DNA from: Lithospermum erythrorhizon
Lineage: Eukaryota; Streptophyta; Magnoliopsida; Boraginales; Boraginaceae
Assembly: GCA_019722365.1 (NCBI GenBank)
Contig: JADFUC010000501.1
Span: forward strand, 1,178,001-1,242,000
Reading direction: 5' to 3'
DNA length: 64,000 nucleotides
Translations under genes and position numbers: made by a program
The notes under the pieces: model-generated
Databases searched by the model: none
Told to the model about the DNA's origin: nothing
The model's input: only the letters and a program-made list of their open reading frames with translations
Shown: in pieces, positions 50,719-63,226 of the stretch
How positions within the stretch are numbered: the stretch's first letter is position 1
Layout: every line of letters begins with the position of its first letter

Positions 50719-51397
50719 TATATGTGTAGCAAGCGTTAATACTTAATACCAAAATTTTAACAGCATTACAACACAAAAATCAAATCTTTAACATACCCTT
50801 TTAACCAAGTTATTCAAATTAAATTCTTATCAATTCATCCAACTCAAAAACACTTACAAAACCAAATAAAACTATAAACACATTGGTTGCTTTAGCAAAA
50901 AACATCATTAAAAAAAACCAACAAGCAAGAATGATAAATAGAGCAAAAGAAAACCATATATATCTATAAACTGAACGTTGAAACATGCATCAATTAGTTT
51001 TACTAGTCATCACACCTAGATATGAAAATAACAACATAAAACACATATTCCCTACTATGCGATGACAGGTACCTCGAGGATCGTTAGTCGACACTTTATA
51101 ACAACATAAAACACATAAAGAAATGCAAAAAAAAAAAAAAAAAATACTAAAAATAGAAGAATATAGTATATGTAAGTATGTATACATAAATATGGTGAAA
51201 TTGATTATAGAAAAAGAAGAGATTTTGACCTTGTTGAAGTATGTAAGATGAAGTTTGGTTTACATGGGTCGATGTAATAAGAGGTTTTTTTGTGTTGCTT
51301 GTTTAAGGAATTGGGCACCGATGACTTGAGACAAATTGTATGTAATATGAGAAAGAGAAGAAAAATTAAACCATATGTATATATTTTGTATTATATA
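50719..51397. other. AT-rich upstream region of the ELM2-SANT gene
   Basis: Contains a run of about 18 A near 51127 and a short duplicated phrase (ACAACATAAAACACATA at about 51030 and 51100). Possible leader exon around 51230-51260. No separate gene. Confidence 0.4.
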
Positions 51398-51625
51398 CTC
51401 GTTCCGTCTCTATTTACTTAATCATATAAGTTATAATTAATTTTACTATTTTTAAGAAGAGAGAAAATTATAAATTAATAATGTTAAAGAATATTAGAAG
51501 ATAAACCAATTATATTAAAGAATTTTAAAAGTTCAATGTAAAATATTACATTGAAAAGTAAATGATCAAGTAAAAAGATACAATAAAAATTTCCTACATG
51601 ATCAACTAAATAGGGACGAAGGGAG
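51398..51625. mobile_element. MITE of a second Stowaway-like family
   Basis: 228 bp between TA dinucleotides. The left end is CTCGTTCCGTCTCTATTTAC and the inverted right end CTCCCTTCGTCCCTATTTAG, an imperfect pair extending over about 28 bp. The interior is AT-rich and non-coding. Its ends differ from the CTCCCTCCAT elements elsewhere in the window. Confidence 0.75.
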
Positions 51626-54600
51626 TAATATTTAGAAAAAAATAATCGAATGGAAATATTGTTAATGTATTTTATCATTCATAATATAGTAATTGGTTCG
51701 TGCTCAATAATATAACGGTATCATTTGAATTGATTTAAGTATTTTTTTAATTTTTATCAATATTGATACAAAATTCGTTACTAGTTATATATTAATTAAA
51801 ATTATAAATTTTGTTAATTTTGAAAATTGTGCAATCATTTTAAGAGGAGGGATTGGTAAGGATAATTTGTAAATACATTCTTGTTCTTTAAGATTTGTTA
51901 TATTAGCAAAATTGGTTAATAGGATATGACTCCAAGCACAGTGACTATAGAAATCTACACCAGCAGTAGACCAAATTTCCAGCAATTCATAACATGATTA
52001 CATGAATATTCTGGATTTAATATATATTCACTGAGTGAAGTAAATATATCAACTATGTATTAGAATACTGTGTAATTATCCAAAACATACTTTCAACCAA
52101 TAATTGTACTATCATTTTGGTAACATTTATAAAAACATGCAATGTTTTTTTAAATACTTCAAACATATGTTTAAATGGAATCACTGATGGAATCAATATT
52201 GATTAAGAAGGTGAGCTACATTGCATGGGTTTGTAGATATGTCATATCAATTTTTTGTCCAAATAAAAATAAAGAATGTTTTGTACTTGTGTTTCTTTTC
52301 AGTTTATCATTCTTAAATTGAAACTATATTAATGGCTTAAATATGTGTATAAGTAAGACAAAGAATAATAATAAAATAAATTGGTTTGTTTTTATTCTGT
52401 CCAATTGATAATGTCCCTTGAGATATTATCAAAAGAAACCAAAACAATGAAGATTATTGAAGATTATTTTGCCTTTTGTTTATGTTTTTATTCGTTCTGT
52501 AATGGATGGATGCTCAATTGCTTTGAACAATTTTGTACTTTAGTTTACTTTAATTGATAACTCGTAATTATTATAGTAAAAAAGTTTTTAATTATATTAG
52601 TCGAATTAGGTGTTATAGTATTAAATGTTCTCATTCAACATCTTATTTTATATGAATAGTTTCATTCCATAAGTTGTAAATATGAACGACTAAAATCAAC
52701 TTCACTTAGCTTAAGAACAGATCATCTGTTTCATTTGACGTGTCAATTACTAACACATCAATAAAAATGAGAAATGTAATATTAAAAAAAAATTCTTGAC
52801 ATACTATATTAATATCTTATGCCACTTTGTCATGTTTTTGTTAAGATTTGAGACAGCTGATCTCATTCTTCCCTACAAACCAAGTCCGACAAGGGCTCGT
52901 TTAAGGTGGGTTAGGGTGAAACGAGCTGGCGAGCTGCACTACTGTCATAGCCCAATCCTACTCGGTTCATTAAGAAAAAATAGTTGGGCAACCTCATAAT
53001 AGGCTAGTTAGTAGTTACCTTACCCCTAGCCCCAAGGCGTAACGCCAATGCTTACATTGAACGTTCATTACTATCGTTCAAATCTTAAACGAATGTCTAT
53101 TGAGGACACTCAAATTTTGATCTTTTAGTAAAAACTAAGATAGCCAAGAGTGACGACCCAAATCTTACATCGACCAATACCTTAATAATAAAAAAGCTTC
53201 GATTTCGACAAATACGATTATATGTGAATATAATCCAAAAATAGTGTTTTGAATAAAATGGCTTCAAACAAATGTTGATATTTTAAATCTTTCACCAAAA
53301 AAAATTCAAGAAAAAATAAATATAATAGCTATAACATATATAATACCTATCAAAGAGATATTGCTAGACTTCACTCTTCAATAATACGAATTATGTAACT
53401 TATATAAAGATATTTTGAATAATAGATTTTGGTGTGAGAAATGAACACATTAGCTTTGTTTTCAAATCCAAGAAGAGCTTCTTCATTCGCTTCATCTCTG
53501 CCAAATACAACACAAGATTCAAATAAAAATAAAAAATTTGTAAATAAATAATAATAGACAAAAACTAGTTTTACGAAATACTTTTAAAGAGATGTGATAT
53601 GAAAATCTACCCAGAAATTAAAATCATCGAACAAAAAACTTAGCTCACAACAAAAGTGGGGACAAACCTACCACCTTTAATATCTTAAACCCTTATTAAG
53701 ACTAAAAAGTCGAAAGCACTATGAGAGTAAATCAATTCAAATTAAATTCTTCAACTGATTAACATAAACTCCGTATCATAAATTAAAAATATCAAACTCA
53801 AACTCTAAACAATCAAGCACAATGCCATCGTTGTAAGATACCGTGAAATCGAGGATATGCCTACTACTAAAGATTATCTTCTATACTATATATATAAAAC
53901 AAAGAGTTAAACTAAGAACAATAAAAAAGGAAATATGAACTCTTTTTATCAGCTTTTGAGACCTGATCTGTTAAGCACAAAACGGTGGTCAAGTGATTTA
54001 TATACTGGTAAAACTACACTATTAAATATTATTCATATTGTTATTCCAGTCCTATATACTATTTACCATCATTATACAAGCAAGACTTCAACTACGATTG
54101 ATATTTCAAACTAGCTAATTATTCATTTACCCAATGCTATAACACTCCCCTTTCAAATATTAAATATATAAAGACAATTAAATGTCCATTGCATGATGGT
54201 GAATCAATCTCTGTATCAAATTTCTCCCATTAAATTAAATACAACCACACAAAGAAATGCACACACCAACTTTCAAAGAGTTCGCATTTGCTTTCAATCG
54301 TCCATCGGCTCAACATCGTTTGTAATAATCCCAACCATCCACCCATACAACTTACCTCATTAACAAGTGAACCACTGCCAAGAACTAACAAAGAGATGCC
54401 AGCACTACTACCAGAGAGGAAACATATGAATATCCCTCTCCAACCTATTAATATTACATTGTTTACTACCATTTTAATATGCGGTCTCTGGATGCTTTAG
54501 TTGGAGTCAACCAACAATAAGACAACTCAGATTTTTTAAATAAAATATAAGCGCCAAAATACGAAAGATCCCCATCTCAAACAAATAACGAAAATGCTAC

Positions 54601-55146
54601 GACTTTGGTTTCTTTAAGCAAATAAGACGCGAATTTCACTCATTAGACATAAAATCAAGTCGATAGAACAAGTATTTCATGCTTATTACTTAAACGTCAA
54701 AAAGCTCACGTGCTGTACTTTTGTTCTATATAGTATTGTATATATGGCAAATTGATGAAAAAAGGGAGATGTATGTAAACATAAACATAAACATAATGGT
54801 TCCACTGCCCACTACTCACACTCATTTGTTAATTTGTAAATCCATTTTCACATCCATTTCATAGAAATACCAATAATTAAGTCATTTGGACCAAATTTGG
54901 AAAACTTGATTGATTAATCTAGCATGAAACTCAACAACATCAGATTAGCATACAAGACGGTGAACACAAAATCTGGAAAATCTTATTAAACTCTCAAAAA
55001 ATGTAATAGCTGGAGGGAATACAAAAACAAAAAACAGAGAAAATGATTGGCAGTAGTGGAACTAGGGGAGGCATAGCTAGACGATCGCCCCTTAATTTTT
55101 CGAAAAAAAATCTAATTCCACCACAGATCATGTGGGGGGTTTATAA
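51626..55146. other. gene-poor AT-rich region
   Basis: No gene recognised. The patch 52855-53040 is richer in G and C (GGGTTAGGGTGAAACGAGC, GCCCCAAGGCGTAACGCC) and could be a retroelement scrap, but nothing codes. The remainder is AT-rich spacer including the 3' flank of the GST gene. Confidence 0.45.
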
Positions 55147-56273
55147 TCATTTCTTAGCTGCTAATGCAGCAGCAGCAGCTTCAAAATATGGCTTCTGCAA
55201 TTCAGCAACCTTAATCCAAGCTGGCCTAGCCAAGATATCTGTACTCCAAGAGCTCACATGGGGGCGTTCATCAAACACAGCCTTAACCTTGGTGTTCATC
55301 AAATGATGCATCACTGGGAGATGATGCAAATCAGCTAAGGTGAAGCAGTCTCCAGCCAAGTACTTTGATTCTGCCAACTTAGCTTCATACACATCAAGAA
55401 TCTTGATTAATTTCTCCATGTTTTCGTCTACTACGGCTTCGTTGATGGGGTTGCCTCGGAGAGGGTTAAAAGCAAGCTCATAGGTGAGCTTGGAACCCAC
55501 TGCATCAAACTTCTGAACTTCAACTTCCATCCATACTGAAACAATTGCCATTTTCTTGTGATCTTGAATAACCAATTGGTTTCCCTTGTGTGCATAAGCA
55601 TGTGCTAGGTATTGTGTAATTGCCCTGGATTCTGCAAATGTAATCACAATTTAGTCACAAACAGAAATCTCATTGAGTTGTCATTTCAAGTAGCATTATT
55701 ATCGACACCAAAAGGAACACATGCATAGTTTAATTCAACACCATGTTCCAAAACTAAAGATTGGTATATTATTAGATTTGACGAACTTGCATCATAAAAC
55801 ATATAAATATTTCTAGCACGTTTTTGTCACTCACTCAATTGCTCCTAGAGTGTCACTCAGATTCTTGAATTTCGAAAAGTAGATGTATCTTCTAACATAA
55901 TATTCAATACTACTCCCTACCAATCGAAACATCAAAAATACATGACTGAAAACTCAAAGTAGTATAAATCATTACCAAAGAGCTTCAAGTCTCCATCTTC
56001 AAATGCTGGTACTTGACCAAAAGGCTGGAATAAAAATGCACATTATCAATAAAATAGAACAAACAACCAATTAACATCATATATACATATCCTAATAACT
56101 AATAAGCAGGTAAAAAATGTACTAACATTGAGTAAAAGAAAGGTCTCCTTCTTGTTCTCTTTGGTTCTGGGATCAATTGGAACAATCTCATATTCAAGAT
56201 CCTTCTCATGAAGGCAAGCAAGAACTCTTGCAACAGCCGTTGATGCCGCGATTCCGTGTACTTTGAATGCCAT
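55147..56273 (-). CDS. phi-class glutathione S-transferase (3 exons)
   Basis: Complete gene: exons 56127-56273, 55976-56024 and 55147-55631, 226 aa, the usual three-exon phi-class layout. The N-terminal thioredoxin-fold domain has KVHGIAASTAVARVLACLHE with the catalytic Ser at residue 11. It continues through [20 protein letters not shown], where the ESRAI motif binds the glutathione gamma-glutamyl group. The C-terminal helical domain includes YLAGDCFTLADLHHLP and HVSSWSTDILARPAWIKV, and ends in an Ala/Lys-rich tail. The enzyme conjugates glutathione to electrophiles in the cytosol; some phi members instead escort flavonoids to the vacuole, which sequence reading cannot distinguish. TATA box 81 bp upstream of the ATG. 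No defects seen. Confidence 0.95.
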
Positions 56274-56353
56274 TGATGAAGAATATAGATAAATAGTAAT
56301 GCAGTTTATTATTAAGTGATAGTTATGATGCTAACATATGAATAAAGAAGTTG

Positions 56354-56361
56354 TATTTATA
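56354..56361 (-). promoter_or_regulatory. TATA box of the GST gene
   Basis: TATAAATA on the minus strand, 81 bp upstream of the GST start codon, a normal spacing for a short leader. Confidence 0.6.
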
Positions 56362-58550
56362 AATCATTCTTCTTAGTTAGCTAGTTTTTATATTTTTCTT
56401 TCAAGAACGATGGCTAACAACTTTTGACGTTTTCACATGGATAAAGTCAATTTCTAAGAGAAGAATCAAATATTTCTAGAAGCATGAGATGGTTGGTGTA
56501 TTCAAGTATTCAACTTAGTGTTCCCATCTTGGGGAGATTGATGAAGTAAGGAGAGGACTAGATGGTTAGTGTTCATGCATGTTTTTTAGTGAAGGTCAAA
56601 GGAATATTATTTAAGATAAAATAATAAAGGTTGGTGTATTTAAATGTTATCAAAAAAATTAAATAAGCGAATAATAATAACATATTTAATATGATACTTA
56701 AATTCATAAAAAAAATCGAAGTCCATCGCCTTTTAATTCTCCTCAGCTGAACTCTGAAGTCGCTAACCAAATCCGATAATTATTTCCACGCCAAAAAAAA
56801 AAACAAGAACCGACCATGCATTATATGCAAATGTGAGCCCCATGAATACTTTTGATGCGAAAATAGCCTTAACCCAACCAAACATAAGAAAGGAGAAAGG
56901 ATTAATCGAACGGTGATAGGACATGTACTAATGCTATGGTCCTCAATGGAGCAAATGCTTCAATGTGCTTTTAATAACTTAGTGCAACGATTCAAGTTCT
57001 ACTAGCTTTATCAAATAAATTCGAATAGGAATGTCGATTTCTTATCTAGCAAATTCCATTTTCTACACATTACAGTTTTGTAATGTGCCAAAAAAATATC
57101 TTTTGCCTTGAAATTTATTTACATGTTGATAGCTAGCCATATTTTCTCCAGAATTAAAGAAAAGAAAAACAATGATTGCCCTCACTAGTTACTTGTTTAA
57201 TTATCAAGGAATGCTTTTGAAGATGGAGTACTAGTTTCTAGCACTTACCATTTGAACATTGTGAATAACTTATACGTAGATGTAATACTATCACCAGAAT
57301 CAAAATCTGTTTCATTTCGTTACACATAACTTACTATATATATCTATATCCATTATTTTTTATTTTTGTTAATTCAATGATTATTATTGGAAGGATTCGA
57401 ATATGGACCTCGTCACATTATAAATAATATCTCATGACTTCTAAACTAATTCTAATGAATAAAATATCTATCTCAATGTGTTAGTACGTGATTGATTTAT
57501 TTAAATTAAAAAACTAGTTTATTTTTCAAAAATATGGAAGTTCGTTACTGTATCATTTTTTAAGACAATGAATTGAAACTATCATGATTCATGGGATGGA
57601 TTGATGGACAATGGGACGTGAACAATATGGACTATGGACCCAAGTCACCCAACCCAAAGGATGGGTCTTTCTTGATTTAAGGTGAATTGTTCTTGATTGT
57701 TGTCAGAGATGAGATTGCAAAGATTAGCATCTCATGATTCTCATCTTTATTGAGACTTCCAATGAAGAAGAAACATCAAGACAGAGTGCCGTCCCCACTG
57801 CCCACTATAATCCCCAACGGCCAAGATAGCCACAAGGCAGGTTTTGATGCCAAACGAACAATATTTTAAAATGCCATAATGAAATGAAGCCTTAATGTGA
57901 CAAACTTATTATAGACTAGATGGAAAAATGATGTTTGATTGTATGTTATATTTATATGAGACTTTATGTTTCAATTACGTAACATCATACCAAATGAAAT
58001 GTCATAATAATATTAAAGGTCTTTTTTATTTTTTGCTTCAATTGGTTACAATCATATCAAATGAAATTAATAAATACCAAAAATTATAGTATATCATACG
58101 TTGTCAAAGTTTTAATAAGAGTTCTTTAGTTTGATTAATTTTGGAACATAGATGGTCCAGGAATCCAATTTTATTGGTGTTGAGAACAATTATAAATATC
58201 AAATAAAATATAAAATAAATTACAATAAAAAATAACATAAAAATATATTAATACAAGATTTTTCAAAATTGGATAAAGTGACATTGTTTTAACATGGATT
58301 TTTCAAAATTCTGATGGTACAATTATACCACCATGCTTACATAGATTCGCCTATCTCTCAAAGGAATATTTTATAATTATTCCTGCGAGTTTTAACCATT
58401 CTTTAATTTTGATATAATGGATAACGTTATAGATTTCGAACGCAATCTATAAATATTAGTCCTAACAAAAATTAATTAGTTTTGGTAACAACCTGTCTTC
58501 ACGTGACTTAATATTAAACGTAAGATCTCGATCCGGCAGAATCAGCTAGC
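56362..58550. other. intergenic between divergent genes
   Basis: Shared upstream region of the GST gene (minus) and the REF/SRPP gene (plus). AT-rich, with no ORF of note and no recognised element. Confidence 0.5.
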
Positions 58551-58558
58551 TATAAAAT
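58551..58558 (+). promoter_or_regulatory. TATA box of the REF/SRPP gene
   Basis: TATAAAAT, 83 bp upstream of the first ATG, on the coding strand. Confidence 0.6.
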
Positions 58559-58622
58559 CTGCAATATTAATATTCCCTAGGCAAGGTTTCTCCATTGTGT
58601 TTCTCCTGCATTCTTGTAAACA

Positions 58623-58706
58623 TCGAAACAACAATGGCTGATGAACAAGACACCACCCTCCCTGTCGAAACAACAATGGCTGACGAACAAGACACCACCC
58701 TCCCCG
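58623..58706 (+). repeat. 42-bp tandem duplication spanning the start codon
   Basis: Two copies, 58623-58664 and 58665-58706, differing at two positions. Each begins TCGAAACAACAATGGCTGA, so the last 11 bases of the leader and the start codon were copied. The protein therefore begins with two nearly identical 14-residue blocks, MADEQDTTLPVE being shared. Confidence 0.93.
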
Positions 58707-60005
58707 TCGAACAACCACTAGTAAGTCCACACTTTGAAACATATTTTTTTTTAATTCGATACTCGTCATTGCAATGACTCGAATCCAGAACCATCATTTC
58801 AAGTAACATGTTGTGGTCACTAGGCTAGTTCCACTTGAAAGCATAATATTCATATTTAAAGTAATTTAAAATAACTTGATAATACGAAATGCATGATTGT
58901 TTATTAAAAAGGTTCAAGAAGAAGAGAAGGCACAACTGAAGTATTTGGAATTTGTTAAAGGAACAGCCATTTATGCAATTGTATGCTTCATTACTCTTTA
59001 TGAATATGCTAAAGACAACTCTGGTCCCTTGAAACCTGGAGTCAACGCTGTTGAAGGAAGTGTGAAGGCAGTGACTAGACCAGTCTATAACAAGTTCCAT
59101 CATGTTCCCTTTCAACTCCTTAAATTCATCGATTGTAAGGTAACTAGTTAATATGCATTCAATAATAATAGACTAATAGTACATGTACATTGTCCAAATC
59201 CAAGATTTATGGGGGATTGTTTTGGGCGAATAGAGGTGAATCGAGATGAATCTGGTCATTCATCCGTCAGAGTAGTTTTATAAGGTAATATTTTTAATTA
59301 TAATTCACTTTAACTCAAATCAACATGCTCCAATGCCTTTTAAAAATCTCCCGATTAATAGATAGTATCTAACCTAGTTGTGACAATATAGAGCCAGTTT
59401 TCGAATTGACCTCATGAGTCAATCTAGGTTAATTTTTTAAGTAATGTGGTTCACCCCAATCCAAATATTTATTTTTCAAAATATTTTCATAATATTATTA
59501 TGTATACTTGTAAGTGATTACTAGTGGAGTTTCATCTTGAAATTTGAAAACGCCGGATAAATTAAATTGTGTGCAGATTGGTGAGACGATCATGGAGTTG
59601 GATCATCGCATGCCAACTATGATAAAACGAGCTTCCTATCAACTCCTTCTGGTAGTTCAAAAGGCTCCGGAGGTGGCGCGTGAGGTGGTGTCAGAAGTCG
59701 AGCAAGCCGGCCTTGTAGACGCCACGTCCAACATCGTCAAGCGAGTTTACATGAGCTATGAGCCGGCAGCTGAGAAATACGCAGTGTCAAGTTGGAGCAA
59801 GCTGAACGAGCTTCCATTGTTTCCCATTGTAGCTCACATTGTCGTCCCCACGGCGGCTTACTGGGCTGAGAAATACAATCAAGTGGTGGCTACAATCGTC
59901 GAAAGAGGCTACACGGTGTCGTGTTATCTGCCATTGATACCAATTGATAAGATTGCAAAAGCTTTTGAGAACAATGTGGATGGGCCTGTTGCTCTCTCAC
60001 AATGA
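58634..60005 (+). CDS. REF/SRPP-family lipid-droplet stress protein (3 exons)
   Basis: Complete gene: exons 58634-58720, 58912-59139 and 59577-60005, 247 aa (233 if the second duplicated ATG at 58676 is used). After an acidic repeat-duplicated N-terminus it has the REF domain: EEKAQLKYLEFVKGTAIYAI, YEYAKDNSGPLKPGVNAVEG, VKAVTRPVYNKFHHVPFQLL, RASYQLLLVVQKAPEVAREV, VEQAGLVDATSNIVKRVYM, YEPAAEKYAVSSWSKLNELP and FPIVAHIVVPTAAYWAEKYN. The family includes rubber elongation factor, small rubber particle protein and the LDAP proteins that coat cytosolic lipid droplets; outside latex plants the LDAP/stress role is the likely one. It is amphipathic, with no signal peptide. A TATA box lies 83 bp upstream. 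The interrupted Ala/Val-rich helices are intact, so the protein should be functional. Confidence 0.93.
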
Positions 60006-60683
60006 AGAAGTATATGCTCAATTTGCATATGTTCAATAAGCACAAGTATTTTCAATTGTTTCACATATTCATACTCTGCCATGAACGAAATAAACAAATA
60101 ATTCATCTATTTAATCAAATTGTCATTAAAATATTCATATTATGCGAGCATCAAACATTTAAAGACACGAAATCATTTCAGTTCTTTATTTTTTGCATGA
60201 CTAATTCATTTTTCAACTTTCGGTGACCATAAATTCGTGTAACGATAGCTTACGAGAGAACCAAAAAGAAACTGGAATGAATATAGGCACAACAAACACA
60301 TCAATGTAAAGAAGGGTCTGAGAATTATTGAGGTCTAGGGTTCGAATCTCATTGTAGGAGGAGGGGGACTCTGAATTATTGTAATATTAAAAAAGCAAGA
60401 AATTACGAGAAAAAACATCTTGAGTCGATGTATATCAGTAATGCATTATAAGAACAAACCTCACGAGACACTACACAAAACCAAAGAAAATGAAGGTAGA
60501 AAAATTTGTAGTACCCTTATTAAAATTAATCAGCTTCCTATATACAAGAAGAAACTAAAGTTTCATGTTAGCGCAATGAATTCATATACTATATTCCAGT
60601 ACCATATTCTGGTTGTGACAATGCATAGAGTCATAGAGAACTAAGCAAAGGAATACTATACACTTTCGACACCTCACTTGCCT
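60006..60683. other. convergent 3' flanks
   Basis: 3' untranslated DNA of the REF/SRPP gene and spacer. A tRNA box-B-like GGTTCGAATCTC at about 60342 stands alone, without a box A or acceptor stem. No gene. Confidence 0.45.
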
Positions 60684-60825
60684 CGTCTCTCTACAAGTAG
60701 CTCTCAAAGATCTCTCCTCGTCTCTCTGCATGAAGTTGCTCAAAGATCTCTGCTAAATTGATCCACCTTATACTCATACCTCTACATGAAGTAGCTCAAA
60801 GATTTCGTCTTCCTTGATCCACCTT
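60684..60825. repeat. triplicated gene end of the AAA-ATPase
   Basis: Three imperfect units: 60779-60825 (coding tail and stop), 60721-60769 and 60684-60720. Read on the minus strand each has ATCTTTGAG, an ACTT-type motif and AGAG; the first two also share GGTGGATCAA and CTTCATG. The two outer units lie in the 3' untranslated region beyond the TAG stop. Confidence 0.75.
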
Positions 60826-63226
60826 CCCCATATAAATCGTTCCATTGAAGGAGCTCGTTCATGTTAACTGATTCTGATGATACGCTAGCACACACCTGCA
60901 TTTCGTGAATCAAGGTATTATGCATTGCATCATATCATAAATGACCTTAAAATAACGCCCTCGGGAATCCTTCATGAACCAAATAGCGACGACTATGAAA
61001 TACAAAGTACAACATTTTGACATCCATGGAACAAGACCTCAAAAGGCTAGATATCATGAGACACCAGATTCAAAGAACGACAAACAGATTAAAAACCATA
61101 CTTGTTCATGAGCATATTTGAAGTCTTCCATGCTCAGGGAACGAACATCTGCACTGCTATGCAATGCGGGCAATGGCTTGTTCTCTGCCAGTGCCAAGGC
61201 TTTTTCCTGTCATCATTTGTACAAATCACTAGATCATTCATTACATGAGTGGAACAAACGGGAAGATAAAAATAAACAAAAAAAGAAAGTCATCAAAATA
61301 ATTAGATCATTCATTACATCATAACAGAATGCAATGAAGCAAACTAAAATAATTAGTACAAGCAAAAAAGCCAGTCTCTCTAGAATTAAACACCGACTAC
61401 AAGATGTAACAAACCTTCTTCTCTTTTTCGATAATTTGCCTGATAGGACAATGTGCAGCAGTCACGCAAAGATTCTGTGGAGACATCATTGAAAATAAAA
61501 AGAAGATAATCAGACTAGTGCCGGGGGGGCAATAAGATGCAGATGCAGGCACCACCTTTAAATCACTTCCAGAGTAACCTTCAGTCATGGTAGCAATTGC
61601 TTCCAGATCAACATTAGCAGCTAATTCTTCCTTGCCTAATATAACTCGCATTATTTTCTCCCTGTTAGAAGCATCTGGAAGGTTTACCATCAACCTGCAT
61701 CAACAATTAGGTTACTGCAGACAGGACCACTTCGAACATTCTGTCATGGAAATAAAAAATGACTGAAAAACATTCACCACCTTCTGGGTAGCCTCCTAAT
61801 AACAGCCTCATCAAGATCAAAGGGCCTATTGGTGGCACCAAGTACCAGTACCCTTTCCTTGTCTTTCGTTCTTAAACCATCCCAGTTCACCATAAATTCG
61901 TTTTTCATTTTGCGCATTGCTTCATGCTCTCCAGGATTTTCGCGTCTTCCTAGCATGCTGTCAACCTCAAACAAAAAGAAAAAAATGAGAAACAACGAAT
62001 TAAATAAATCATACGACACAGGAATGAAGAAAGTAGAATAAGGGAAATATATTGATTTATCTTATCTATCATCAAATCAACTGCTAATTTAGTATTTCTA
62101 ACCTCGTCAACAAAGATCACACTGGGAGCAATTTTACTAGCCAGTGAAAACACTGCTTTGACATACTTTTCTCCTTCACCAAACCACTGTAGCAAAAAAA
62201 CATCATTAAAAAAAATTGAAGAATAAAAGGGGACTATCAGACAGTAATATTTGTAGCGAATGAAGTATTGCACTACCTTAGAAGTGATGCTAGACATCGA
62301 TATGTTGATGAAATTTGCACCAGCCTCGGTTGCAACTGCTTTTGCAAGCATTGTTTTACCCGTACCAGGAGGTCCAAAAAGCAAAATTCCTTTGCAAGGC
62401 TGAAAAGAATGTTATTGAGCTACATTTTCTTGATCTATTGAAATAACAATACAGTTTCATCTCATGATATAATTATTAAAAGTCCTGTAAATTTAAAATG
62501 TTACCTTTGTTAATTGACCTTTACTAAACAATTCTGGCCTTTGAAGAGGTAGCATTACCAACTCTTTCAATGTATCTTTCACAGTCTCTAATGCACCAAT
62601 GTCATCAAACGTAACCCCAATTTCGTTGGGAGGAATAACATCAGCAAGAAGCCTCTTTTCAAATTCATTCTCAGCGACCACATCCTAGAAAGAAATTTGC
62701 GTCCATGTCAGACTTAAGAAAGAAGGAAACATAAATAATTGGTAAAGAAAAACAGACCTTGAGAGATTTCTTCACACTCTTGGATTCATTTTGAATGGCC
62801 TGCAAAATGTTGAGCCCATATCTAATACTGCAATCATGGCAAGAAAATATATAGATCTTAATATGGTGAGAAGTGTATTGTATTTAAGTTGAATCTGAAG
62901 AAGTAGATATGCATCTATATTATTAAGCAAGGCAATTGCACCAAAACATTATACATGTAGAGAGATACCTTTCGCTAGATATTACGAGTTTGGATTCATT
63001 CACAGAAGTTTCAGAACTATTCATGAAGTGATGACTTAAGGCCCATCCTATGATCTTCTCAACGTCTACAAGGAACACGACGATCAAAAACAATCACTAT
63101 AAGAGATAACTTCCATGACCAAAATTCAACTTCCAGCAACAATTACTCACTTTCACTAGTCAATGCTTGATCTTTTATGCACAATGATTCAATATTATGG
63201 CACTCGAGTCCAAATCGACTTAAAAC
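60782..63226 (-). CDS. AAA-type ATPase of the DAA1 group, 3' part (11 exons seen)
   Basis: Exons on the minus strand: 63151-63226, 62969-63065, 62758-62827, 62505-62684, 62277-62399, 62103-62186, 61781-61965, 61556-61694, 61415-61474, 61102-61206 and 60782-60895 with a TAG stop. The gene continues beyond 64000; 63227-64000 looks like a single intron. The product has a linker, then [20 protein letters not shown], Walker [29 protein letters not shown], pore-loop WFGEGEKYV, Walker [27 protein letters not shown], sensor [20 protein letters not shown] and the small lid [19 protein letters not shown]. It ends [13 protein letters not shown]. These match the plant meiotic-clade/spastin-related AAA proteins that include DUO1-ACTIVATED ATPASE 1; substrates are not established. 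Catalytic motifs are intact. The N-terminal part is outside the window. Confidence 0.92.

Noticed and set aside
60310..60390. Box-B-like GGTTCGAATCTC, considered as a SINE or tRNA
   Set aside because: No box A or cloverleaf upstream.
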